This document shows positions 7,878 through 14,625 of a DNA stretch of 24,097 bases, one piece after another (position 1 is the stretch's first letter; every line of letters starts with the position of its first letter). The position numbers and the translations under genes were made by a program. The DNA lies in the NCBI GenBank assembly GCA_040904945.1, contig JBBDSM010000128.1, forward strand, positions 1 through 24,097, written 5' to 3'. The DNA comes from JAWLHJ01 sp040904945 (GTDB lineage Bacteria; Gemmatimonadota; Gemmatimonadetes; Longimicrobiales; Gaopeijiaceae). The notes under the pieces are model-generated. The model searched no databases. It was not told where the DNA came from and was given only the letters and a program-made list of their open reading frames with translations.

Positions 7878-8606
7878 TCAGGTCGATCCCCAGTGGATAG
7901 CGGCGATGCCGAAGGTGAGCAGGCGGTACCCCACGTCACGGAAGCCCACCGACTCGAGCAGCGCCCCGAGCTCCGACGGACCCGGGAACTCCTTCACCGA
8001 CTCCGGCAGGTACGTGTACGCCCACGGGTGTCCCGACACGATCCGCCCCACGACCGGGAGGATCCGCCGGAAGTAGAAGTGGTAGCCAGCGCGGACGACC
8101 GCGTTGGGCGGTGTGGTGAACTCCAGGATCACGAGGCGCCGTCCGGGCTTCAGGACCCGCCGAAACTCGGCGAGCCCCCGCTCCAGATCGGCCAGGTTCC
8201 GGACCCCGAAGCCGACGGTCGCGCCGTCGAAGGTGTCGTCCGGGAACGGCAACCCCAGCGAGTCGCCGCAGACGGGCTGAACGCGCGCCCCCGAGATCTT
8301 GCGACCCCCCTGCACCAGCATGGGGTGCGCGAAGTCGGAGGCCACCACCCGCCCGCCGAAGCCCTCTCTGCGCTCCAGCTCGAGCGAAAGGTCGAAGGTG
8401 CCGGCGCACGCATCGAGGTAGGTGCCGTCAGGAGCCGACTCCCAGTCGAGGCCGGCCACGGCCTTCTTCCGCCAGCGCCGATCGATGTTGAGGCTGAGAA
8501 CGTGGTTCAGCAGGTCGTAGCGCGGCGCGATCTCCGAGAAGATGCGCTGCACCTGGCGCTCCCGCTCGGCACCTGCCTTCGGTGCCGCGTCGGATGGGGG
8601 TTGCAT
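7878..8606 (-). CDS. UbiE/MenG-type quinone C-methyltransferase
   Basis: A 242-residue class I SAM methyltransferase that methylates the ring of demethylmenaquinone (and/or the ubiquinone precursor) in respiratory quinone synthesis. The family signature YDLLNHVLSLNIDRRWR (residues about 30-46) and the later RVLKPGRRLVILEF are both present. SAM motif I reads YLDACAGTFDLSL; the usual family form is close to LDxAGGTGD, so a normally conserved glycine is Phe here. Whether the cell makes menaquinone or ubiquinone cannot be seen from this window, so the name is left open. It is transcribed toward the M16 pair from a promoter at 8673-8701. No strong Shine-Dalgarno is visible. Confidence 0.92.
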   Translation of the reverse strand: MQPPSDAAPKAGAERERQVQRIFSEIAPRYDLLNHVLSLNIDRRWRKKAVAGLDWESAPDGTYLDACAGTFDLSLELERREGFGGRVVASDFAHPMLVQGGRKISGARVQPVCGDSLGLPFPDDTFDGATVGFGVRNLADLERGLAEFRRVLKPGRRLVILEFTTPPNAVVRAGYHFYFRRILPVVGRIVSGHPWAYTYLPESVKEFPGPSELGALLESVGFRDVGYRLLTFGIAAIHWGST

Positions 8607-8672
8607 GACAGGGATGGTCCGGTGGGGTAGCTTCAGGGAGCCCCGAAGGCGCTTTCGGCCTCGTGTCGAGCA

Positions 8673-8701
8673 AAGCTAGGTGAAGCCGAGGGGCGTCTCA
8701 A
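8673..8701 (-). promoter_or_regulatory. Housekeeping-type promoter for ubiE/menG
   Basis: Read on the minus strand, TTGAGA (8696-8701) and TAGCTT (8673-8678) are separated by exactly 17 nt, a good sigma-70-like arrangement. The leader is about 60 nt and contains a small hairpin with stem CCGAA/TTCGG at 8644-8658. This divergent spacer (8607-8748) also holds the promoter of the ECF sigma gene on the other strand. Confidence 0.5.
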
Positions 8702-8712
8702 CGTCCGGAGCC

Positions 8713-8740
8713 GAAACCCGGGCGCAGGGCGCTGCGTAGG
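8713..8740 (+). promoter_or_regulatory. ECF-type promoter (copy 2), upstream of the sigma gene
   Basis: GAAAC at 8713-8717 and CGTAGG at 8735-8740 have a 17-nt spacer, identical in spacing to copies 1 and 3. It implies autoregulation of the sigma gene. The predicted transcription start falls only a few bases before the ATG at 8749, so the message from this promoter would be nearly leaderless. Confidence 0.7.
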
Positions 8741-8748
8741 GATGCACG

Positions 8749-9423
8749 ATGGATACCCTGACTGCACCGCTACGGACGGCCCTCGTTCGACGACTGGTCC
8801 ACCCTGAGCAGGATAGACCTACGCTGGTCGCGACCGACTACGCCGCACTCGACGACCGCAAGCTGGCCGCGCTCGCCGCCGGAGGCCGCGAAGCTGCGTT
8901 CCGCGAGATCCTCCATCGGTACGAGCGGCCCGTCTTCTCGCTCGTCTACCGCATGGTGCGCGACCGGACCCTGGCCGAAGATCTGGCCCAGGAAGCCTTC
9001 GTCCGGGCCTTCAACGCGATCTCGTCCTACAAATCCAGCTACAAGTTCAGCAACTGGATCCTGAAGATCGCGAACAACCACACCATCGATCATCTGCGGA
9101 AGAAGAAGCTCGACACGGTCTCCATCGACGGATCGCCGCACGCCACCTCCCAGGAGGAGATGAGCCGCAGCCGGATGGTCATCGCCTCCGACGGCGAGAC
9201 GCCGCAGGAGTACGTGGAGAACCGCGAGCTCGGCGGCCAGATCGAGGCGGCCATAGGAACGCTCCGGGAAGAGTACCGCACGGCCATCCTGCTGCGTCAC
9301 GTCGAGGGGTACGCCTACGACGAGATCGCGGAGATCATGGACGTGCCGCTCGGTACCGTGAAGACGTACATCCATCGTGCGCGTGGGGAGCTGAAGGAAC
9401 AGCTCGCCCACCTGGCGTCATGA
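8749..9423 (+). CDS. ECF-subfamily RNA polymerase sigma factor
   Basis: A 224-residue sigma factor with only regions 2 and 4. Region 2 spans about residues 47-118: it begins AAFREILHRYERPVFSLVYR and continues through LAEDLAQEAFVRAF and the promoter-melting stretch SNWILKIANNHTIDHLRKK. Region 4 spans about 162-218, with the helix-turn-helix YAYDEIAEIMDVPLGTVKTYIHRAR. The first 35 residues precede the usual ECF start. I found no better in-frame start, so this may be a real N-terminal extension. The gene is followed after 85 nt by a zinc-finger membrane anti-sigma gene, and both are preceded by the same promoter motif. That supports an autoregulated envelope-stress sigma factor of the RpoE/SigW type, held inactive at the membrane. 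Confidence 0.94.
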   Translation: MDTLTAPLRTALVRRLVHPEQDRPTLVATDYAALDDRKLAALAAGGREAAFREILHRYERPVFSLVYRMVRDRTLAEDLAQEAFVRAFNAISSYKSSYKFSNWILKIANNHTIDHLRKKKLDTVSIDGSPHATSQEEMSRSRMVIASDGETPQEYVENRELGGQIEAAIGTLREEYRTAILLRHVEGYAYDEIAEIMDVPLGTVKTYIHRARGELKEQLAHLAS

Positions 9424-9448
9424 GAACCGCGCAGAGTCCTTTGGACTT

Positions 9449-9476
9449 GAAACTCGAGGGGTCCGCGGGCCGTAGG
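9449..9476 (+). promoter_or_regulatory. ECF-type promoter (copy 3), upstream of the anti-sigma operon
   Basis: GAAAC at 9449-9453 (preceded by T, giving TGAAAC) and CGTAGG at 9471-9476 with a 17-nt spacer. It is the closest of the three copies to the sigma-W consensus. It lies in the 85-nt gap between the sigma gene and its anti-sigma gene, and would drive the four downstream genes independently of the sigma gene. The leader of about 25 nt contains GGAGAG (9498-9503) ahead of the GTG start. Confidence 0.72.
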
Positions 9477-9508
9477 GTAAGACGTACGCAGGAAACCGGA
9501 GAGACCCA

Positions 9509-10444
9509 GTGAGCACACACGACGACCACGGACACTTGAGCGCCGAGCGCATCCAGGCGTTCCTCGAGGAGGAGCTCCCCAAGCGGGAGCACCGCCTCGT
9601 CGAGGAGCACCTCGAGGCGTGCGCCCGTTGTTCGTCCGAGCTCGCCACCTGGGAGACCATCTTCTCCGATCTCGGCGCACTCCGCGGCCACCGGCCGCAC
9701 GAGGGCTTCGCCGAGCGCGTCATGACGAACGTCAGGATCCCCGAGCCCCGGTCGCTCCCGGAGCGCGTCCGCTCCCGGGCCGCGGCCATGCTCGGGCTGG
9801 GAGAGTCCGGACACGTCGACGGCACCCTCGCGCAGGATCTGGTGGACGGGCTCCTGCCCAGCCGACAGGCCGCGCGGGTACGCCGACACATCGAGCGGTG
9901 CGGACCGTGCGGTGACCAGGTGGAGGGCTTCGCCCGGATTGTCTCCGGGTTGGAGGGCCTCCCCCGGCTCGAGCCGTCGGCGGCGTTCGCGGACCAGGTC
10001 ATGGCCAGGGTCAGCCTCACTCCTCAGCTCGCGCCGGCACGGGTGGCTGAAACACCTCGCTGGCTGGCGGCCGCTCGTCGCCTCGTGCCGCGGACCCGTC
10101 GCGCCTGGGCTGCGCTTTCCGGAGCCGCGGTCACCCCGGTCGCCACCGTGGGGCTCGTGCTCTACGCGGTGTTCTCGCACCCGACGCTGACGGTCGAATC
10201 CCTGCTCTCCTACGTGTCGTGGCAGATCGCCGATCTGGCCGCGATGGGATGGGGCGCCATGGTCGGTCTGATGGCGCAGGGCGTCGCGGCGCTCGGGCTG
10301 CGGGACCTGCTCGGCGCGGCGGCTTCTGCCCCCATGGCCATCGCCGCCGCTTCTGTCGTGTACTCGGTACTCGTCGTGATGGCCCTCCGGGTCCTCTACA
10401 AGAACCTCGTCACCGCTCGGTCGGTGGATATCCGAAATGCGTAG
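9509..10444 (+). CDS. Membrane anti-sigma factor with two tandem zinc-finger (zf-HC2) modules
   Basis: A 311-residue protein placed directly after the ECF sigma gene. Two HxxxCxxC anti-sigma zinc fingers are visible: His34-Cys38-Cys41 and His127-Cys131-Cys134. Each is followed by a matching tail, FAERVMTNVRI (67-77) and FADQVMARVSL (160-170), so a unit of about 65 residues is duplicated. The rest is a basic linker (about 175-200) and two or three hydrophobic segments (about 205-222, 245-265 and 275-298). This predicts a cytoplasmic N-terminal sigma-binding part anchored in the inner membrane. It starts at GTG with GGAGAG upstream and overlaps the next gene by 8 nt. No periplasmic sensor domain is obvious, so the signal may come from the downstream products (inference). 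Confidence 0.9.
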   Translation: MSTHDDHGHLSAERIQAFLEEELPKREHRLVEEHLEACARCSSELATWETIFSDLGALRGHRPHEGFAERVMTNVRIPEPRSLPERVRSRAAAMLGLGESGHVDGTLAQDLVDGLLPSRQAARVRRHIERCGPCGDQVEGFARIVSGLEGLPRLEPSAAFADQVMARVSLTPQLAPARVAETPRWLAAARRLVPRTRRAWAALSGAAVTPVATVGLVLYAVFSHPTLTVESLLSYVSWQIADLAAMGWGAMVGLMAQGVAALGLRDLLGAAASAPMAIAAASVVYSVLVVMALRVLYKNLVTARSVDIRNA

Positions 10445-12047
10445 ATCAGCCGCTCTGAACCGCTCACTCCTGGTCGCCCTCGCGGCGCTGGTGCTCCCCG
10501 TCCAGGGAAGCGCGCAGCTTCGTGAGGTCGTCTCCAAGCAGATCGCCGTCGGTGCCTCCGACGCCGAGCTCGTCCTCGAGTTCCGCGACGGCGAGCGCCT
10601 TTCCGCTGCCCTCCGCAACGGATCGGTGGTGGTCGACGATCGCACGCTCGGATCGTTCGAGACCGGTGACGCGCTGGACGCCGCATGGAGGTCGCTCCTC
10701 GGGCAGGCGATCGCGCTCGAGAACGGGCCGCTCGCACAGGCGGTCGTCGACTGGGCCCCGCCGGAGTCACTCTCGGGCGAGGCCGCGGAGGCGGCTTCCG
10801 CGCTCGACGAAACACTCGAAGGCGTTCTGAGCGCTCCCGCGGCCGATGCGGCCCAGGACGTCTCGGTCTCGATCCAAGATGGGTCCGAGGGCGCCCTGGC
10901 GCGGCTCCTCGTCGGGTCCATGACCCGTCTCAGCGTGATCGAGGAAGCCCTGGAGGGGCTCGGGTCCCGGCTGTCCATCCACATCGAGGAAGATTTCGAC
11001 GTGCCCGCCGGGGAGGTCGTGGAGGGCACGGTGCTGGTCATCGACGGCGCGGCCAACGTGGCCGGAGAGATCCAGGGCGACCTGGTGGTGATCGACGGGG
11101 ACGTGACCCTGGAGCCCGGCAGCGTGGTCAGCGGCGAGTTGCGCCTGGCCGACGCGCGCGTCGTGCGGAACGAAGGAACCGTGGAGGGCGGCGTCGTCGA
11201 CGTGCTCGCCACGGAGCGGACGGACATTTCCGAGCTTCGGGACCGCATTCGCGAAGAGATCCGTGACGAGGTGCGTAGGGACATCCGCAGCGAGGTTCGC
11301 CGCGCCGAGCGTTCGAGTGACGACGGCTTCTCCCTCTTCGCTCCCGTCCGCTCCGTCGTGCGTGGGATCGGTGGGGTGATCGAGACCGTTTTCGTGGTGT
11401 TGGTGCTCGGCCTACTAGGCGCGGCCGCGGCTGCGTTCGCGGGTGAGAACCTCGAGGTGGTCGCCGAGACCGCCCGCAGGGCGCCCGGCCGAGCCGCCAC
11501 GGTCGGCCTGGCGGGCACCTTCCTGGCCATTCCGGTCTGGATCCTGGGCGCGATCGCCCTCGTGGTCACGATCGTGGGTATTCCGGTGGCCATCGCCTGG
11601 CTTCCGCTGTTCCCCGCCGCCGTCGCCGTCGCCGCCATCTTCGGATATCTCGCGGTGGCCAAGAACGCGGGCGAATGGCTCGCGGACAGCGGCTACGAAT
11701 GGACCGATTGGATCCGCCCGAGCAACGCCGTGCACACCATCGCAGCCGGACTCATCGGCCTCTCGCTGGCCTTCGGCGTGGCGCACCTCGTCTCGATCCT
11801 TCCGTTCTTCGGCTTCCTCTCCGGCCTGCTGACGTTCATCGGCGTCGTCGTGACGCTGGCGGCGTTCCAGGTCGGCTTCGGCGCTGTGATCCTCACCCGC
11901 GGAGGACGGCGGCGTGAGTACTGGTCGACCGATCCCGACGAGACCTGGGCGGCCGCAATGGACCTGGACTCCGACCTGAATGCCTCGGCGGAAGCCGGCG
12001 CGGCCCCGGGCGGAGCCGACGCGAACCGTGGAGGCCACGATGTTTGA
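10437..12047 (+). CDS. Exported bactofilin-like (polymer-forming) domain protein with C-terminal membrane segments
   Basis: A 536-residue protein with a composite layout. A signal peptide (about 1-27, ending GSAQ) is followed by a region of unknown fold (28-180). Next is a bactofilin/DUF583-like beta-repeat segment (about 185-255), recognised by the spacing of VVEGTVLVIDG, IQGDLVVIDGDV and VVSGELRL. A highly charged stretch (about 261-292) with IREEIRDEVRRDIRSEVRR is probably a coiled coil, and about four hydrophobic segments follow (312-336, 354-385, 390-408, 434-485). The C-terminal tail is acidic and Ala/Gly-rich. With a signal peptide the beta domain would lie outside the cytoplasm, unlike classical bactofilins. 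It overlaps the anti-sigma gene (8 nt) and the following gene (8 nt), indicating tight co-expression. Confidence 0.75.
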   Translation: MRRSAALNRSLLVALAALVLPVQGSAQLREVVSKQIAVGASDAELVLEFRDGERLSAALRNGSVVVDDRTLGSFETGDALDAAWRSLLGQAIALENGPLAQAVVDWAPPESLSGEAAEAASALDETLEGVLSAPAADAAQDVSVSIQDGSEGALARLLVGSMTRLSVIEEALEGLGSRLSIHIEEDFDVPAGEVVEGTVLVIDGAANVAGEIQGDLVVIDGDVTLEPGSVVSGELRLADARVVRNEGTVEGGVVDVLATERTDISELRDRIREEIRDEVRRDIRSEVRRAERSSDDGFSLFAPVRSVVRGIGGVIETVFVVLVLGLLGAAAAAFAGENLEVVAETARRAPGRAATVGLAGTFLAIPVWILGAIALVVTIVGIPVAIAWLPLFPAAVAVAAIFGYLAVAKNAGEWLADSGYEWTDWIRPSNAVHTIAAGLIGLSLAFGVAHLVSILPFFGFLSGLLTFIGVVVTLAAFQVGFGAVILTRGGRRREYWSTDPDETWAAAMDLDSDLNASAEAGAAPGGADANRGGHDV

Positions 12048-12888
12048 TGGTACCCTTCGACTCCTTCTGCTTCCGTTCGCCCTGGCCGTCGTGACGCCGG
12101 CCCCGAGCGCAGGCCAGAGTTGGAAAGAGGTCACGATGTCACGGCAGCTCGAGGGAGCCGGACCCATCGAGGCCCGCGTCTCCTACGGCGCGGGGACGTT
12201 CTCGCTCACCGCGACTCCGGAGCCTCTCCTCTACCGGATGTCCGTCCGGTACGACGAGGAGGCGTTCGAGCCCCGTGCTGAGTTTTCAGGGGACCAACTC
12301 GTGATCGGGCTCGAGGGAAGCGGGCGCCGCTTCTCCTTCAACCGGTCGGCGACCGGCGGCTCGATGAACCTCGAGCTCGCGCGTGGGGTCCCAATGGATC
12401 TCGACCTTGAGTTCGGGGCGGTGAAGGCGGCCGTCGACCTGGGCGGCCTCTCGCTCACCGACCTCCAGCTCTCGACGGGGGCTTCCGAATCCATCATCGA
12501 GGTTTCCGAGCCGAACCCGGTCCGCATGAGCAAGGCGGAGTTCGAGGTCGGCGCGGCCGACTTCACGCTCACCGGCCTCGGCAACCTGGGCGCCGACCGG
12601 ATCAGCGTGGAAGCCGGGGTGGGTCAGGTCGCGCTCGGCCTGGACGGGGCGTGGCGCTCGAACGCGCGCATGTCCATCGACATGGGACTCGGCGCCCTCG
12701 AGATCCGTGTGCCGGAAGGGCTGGGCATCCGGATCCGGAAGGACAGCTTCCTGACGTCCTTCGACCCGGAGGGTCTCGTCAAACGGGGCGACTCCTACTA
12801 TTCGCTGGATTGGGAAGAAGCAGAGCGGAACGTGACCATCGACCTGAACGCGGCCTTCGGGAGCGTCCAGGTGGTCTGGATCCGCTGA
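12040..12888 (+). CDS. Exported toast-rack / LiaF-C-like beta protein
   Basis: A 282-residue protein with a signal peptide (about 1-25, ending SAGQS). It then shows repeating short beta-strand patterns: IEARVSYGAGTFSLTA, MNLELARGVPMDLDLEFGAV, KAEFEVGAADFTLTGLGN and SIDMGLGALEIRVPEG. These pseudo-repeats are typical of toast-rack/DUF2154 (LiaF C-terminal-like) beta-solenoid proteins, which are often linked to cell-envelope stress. The start at 12040 was preferred to one at 11980: GGAGG lies at 12030-12034, and a signal peptide follows directly. Its ATG lies inside the end of the preceding gene (8-nt overlap). Family assignment rests on pattern and context only. Confidence 0.68.
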   Translation: MFDGTLRLLLLPFALAVVTPAPSAGQSWKEVTMSRQLEGAGPIEARVSYGAGTFSLTATPEPLLYRMSVRYDEEAFEPRAEFSGDQLVIGLEGSGRRFSFNRSATGGSMNLELARGVPMDLDLEFGAVKAAVDLGGLSLTDLQLSTGASESIIEVSEPNPVRMSKAEFEVGAADFTLTGLGNLGADRISVEAGVGQVALGLDGAWRSNARMSIDMGLGALEIRVPEGLGIRIRKDSFLTSFDPEGLVKRGDSYYSLDWEEAERNVTIDLNAAFGSVQVVWIR

Positions 12889-12921
12889 CGGCACACACAC
12901 GAGACACACTGGAGACATACG

Positions 12922-13158
12922 ATGCTAGGCTCCCTACTCACCTTCTTCGCCGTCGGCCTGATCACCCTGGTCGTCGCGGGGCTCGTTCTCGGCCTCATCG
13001 GCGTCGTCTTTTCGCTGACCTTCGGGCTGGCGTCCTTCCTGCTCTTCAAGGTCGCGCCGGTCCTCCTGGTCGGCTGGGTCGTCGTCAAGCTGATCGACAA
13101 GAGCCGCGGTGGCGACGCGCTGTCGGATTCGGACCGGCGCTGGCTCGAAGGCGACTGA
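12922..13158 (+). CDS. Small two-segment membrane protein
   Basis: A 78-residue protein with two hydrophobic segments (about 4-30 and 33-60) and a short charged tail (KLIDKSRGGDALSDSDRRW). ATG follows GGAGA (12911-12915). It lies 33 nt after the toast-rack gene with no terminator between them, so it is the last gene of the sigma/anti-sigma envelope operon. I do not recognise a family. Small membrane proteins of this kind occur in phage-shock and envelope-stress operons, but that link is by context only. Its TGA directly abuts the reverse-strand stop codon of mrp. Confidence 0.7.
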   Translation: MLGSLLTFFAVGLITLVVAGLVLGLIGVVFSLTFGLASFLLFKVAPVLLVGWVVVKLIDKSRGGDALSDSDRRWLEGD

Positions 13159-14265
13159 TCAGCGCGGCACCGGCACGCCGACCGCGCCGCTCACCCGTTG
13201 AGCGACCGCGTCCAGCGCGACGCCCGCCGCGGAGTCCGGGGACGACATCACGGTAGGCGCTCCCTCGTCCCCAGCCTTGGAGACCGCCGGGTCGAGCGGA
13301 ACCTTGCCGAGCAGGGGAAGTCCGAGCTCCTCGGCGAGCTCCTCACCGCCGCCTGAACCGAACACGTCCACGATCTCCCCGCAGCCGGGACACGCGAGGC
13401 CGCTCATGTTCTCCACGATGCCGAGCACCCGCGTGTTGACCCGCTCGAACATCTTCACGCCGCGACGGACGTCGCCCGTGGCCACGCGCTGCGGCGTGGT
13501 GACCATGACCGCCCCGTCGACGTCGATCGTCTGGACGAGGGAGAGCTGCGCATCGCCCGTTCCGGGTGGCATGTCCACGATCATGACGTCGAGCGCGCCC
13601 CAATCGACCTGCTCGAGGAACTGCTTGAGGATGCCCGCGATGAGTGGGCCCCGCATGATGGCCGGCTGATCCTTCTCGAGCAGGAAGCCGAGGCTCATGA
13701 GCTTCACCCCGTGGGCCTCGAGCGGCTCGATCATCTCCTTGCCCTTCGCCCCCGACACCTCGGGACGCTTGTGCACCCCGAACATGAGCGGGATGTTCGG
13801 CCCGTAAATATCGGCGTCCAGCAGCCCGACCTTCAGGCCGGTTTTCGCGAGCGACGCCGCCAGGTTCGCGGCGACCATCGACTTGCCCACGCCGCCCTTC
13901 CCAGAGCTGACGGCGATCACGTGGCCGACCTGGGCCAGGATGCCGGGCTTCGGCGTCGGCGCCGGCACGGACCCGGGCTTGAGCCCACCACCCGGCTTAC
14001 CACCGCCGGACGGCGCCATCTGCGGAAGCTGGACGTTGATCTTCACGTCCTGGACGCCATCGAGTGACTCCACGGCGGACCGGGCCTGCTTCACCAGGTC
14101 GGAGGGGTCCTCGGGGCGGAGGGAGAAGCGGAACCGCACGGACCCGGCGGCGTCGACCTCCAGGTCCTGCACATGGTTCCCGGATATCAGGTCCTGCCCG
14201 GATCCCGGGTGTGGGATACGGGACAGGGTGGCGGTCACCGAGCGCTTCAGCTCGTCAGCGTTCAT
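13159..14265 (-). CDS. Mrp/ApbC-family Fe-S cluster carrier ATPase
   Basis: A 368-residue P-loop ATPase that binds and transfers Fe-S clusters. The N terminus (about 1-80) is a MIP18/DUF59-type domain. A Gly/Pro-rich linker (85-110) follows, then the deviant Walker A motif GKGGVGKS (122-129), DADIYGPNIP (150-159) and Walker B-like DMPPGTGDAQ (231-240). The CxxC pair Cys292/Cys295 (CPGC) bridges the cluster at the dimer interface. I chose the ATG at 14265 because residues upstream of it show no homology pattern and the DUF59 domain starts here. It lies 32 nt after nfu, so the pair probably works in one Fe-S maturation step. It converges on the small membrane protein gene with adjoining stop codons. 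Confidence 0.94.
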   Translation of the reverse strand: MNADELKRSVTATLSRIPHPGSGQDLISGNHVQDLEVDAAGSVRFRFSLRPEDPSDLVKQARSAVESLDGVQDVKINVQLPQMAPSGGGKPGGGLKPGSVPAPTPKPGILAQVGHVIAVSSGKGGVGKSMVAANLAASLAKTGLKVGLLDADIYGPNIPLMFGVHKRPEVSGAKGKEMIEPLEAHGVKLMSLGFLLEKDQPAIMRGPLIAGILKQFLEQVDWGALDVMIVDMPPGTGDAQLSLVQTIDVDGAVMVTTPQRVATGDVRRGVKMFERVNTRVLGIVENMSGLACPGCGEIVDVFGSGGGEELAEELGLPLLGKVPLDPAVSKAGDEGAPTVMSSPDSAAGVALDAVAQRVSGAVGVPVPR

Positions 14266-14297
14266 GATCGGATGCGTTGAGCGAACGCCGGTCGCGG

Positions 14298-14528
14298 CTA
14301 CCGGGCCTCGACGGAGGAGACCTGGGGCACCGACTCCTTCAGGCGCCGCTCGATCCCTTCCTTCAGCGTCCGCATGGAAATCGGACAGGATTGGCACGCC
14401 CCCAGGAGCTTGACCTCCACGACGCCGTCTTCACTCGAGAAGCCCACGAGCTCGATGTCGCCACCGTCGCTCCGGATGGCCGGGCGCAGCGTTTCGAGCA
14501 CTTCCTGGATCTTCTCTTCGGTGCTCAT
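14298..14528 (-). CDS. NifU C-terminal-type Fe-S scaffold protein (Nfu)
   Basis: A 76-residue stand-alone Nfu domain that assembles or carries Fe-S clusters through a CxxC pair. Visible are the N-terminal helix EEKIQEVLETLRPAI, the signature DGGDIELVGF (21-30) and GACQSCP with Cys45 and Cys48, followed by the MRTLKEGIERRLKE helix. The length matches the minimal Nfu domain. It is upstream of mrp in one unit, under a promoter-like sequence at 14585-14614. No clear Shine-Dalgarno precedes the ATG. Confidence 0.92.
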   Translation of the reverse strand: MSTEEKIQEVLETLRPAIRSDGGDIELVGFSSEDGVVEVKLLGACQSCPISMRTLKEGIERRLKESVPQVSSVEAR

Positions 14529-14584
14529 GAACGGCGTGGGAAGGGGTCGGTCGGTCGCCGCACCGTCCCCGGGGGCGGCGGTCG

Positions 14585-14614
14585 AAGGTACCCGAGCGGC
14601 GGTGGAGGCGTCAA
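14585..14614 (-). promoter_or_regulatory. Housekeeping-type promoter for nfu-mrp
   Basis: On the minus strand TTGACG (14609-14614) and TACCTT (14585-14590) are separated by 18 nt. This lies in the 97-nt gap after the PLP gene, giving a leader of about 50 nt before nfu. The -35 matches the sigma-70 consensus at 5 of 6 positions; the -10 keeps TAnnnT. Confidence 0.45.
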
Positions 14615-14625
14615 CCGACCCGGGG

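Noticed and set aside
7857..7882. Inverted repeat CCTGAG/CTCAGG spanning both convergent stop codons of the M16 and ubiE/menG genes, considered as a bidirectional terminator
   Set aside because: Only 6-bp arms, a 14-nt loop, a competing inner AGGC/GCCT pairing and no T run on either side.
11253..11280. Partial ECF-like match (GAAGA and CGTAGG) inside the bactofilin-like gene
   Set aside because: The -35 part is mismatched and the spacing is one base off; it lies within coding sequence with no start codon downstream.
9335..11662. Long open minus-strand frame (775 codons) opposite the anti-sigma and bactofilin-like genes
   Set aside because: Its Ser/Thr/Arg/Pro-rich composition is typical of an antisense frame, and the plus-strand genes show recognisable motifs and overlaps.
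14266..14397. 44-codon upstream extension of mrp
   Set aside because: It overlaps the nfu gene end and carries no conserved sequence; the ATG at 14265 fits the DUF59 domain start.
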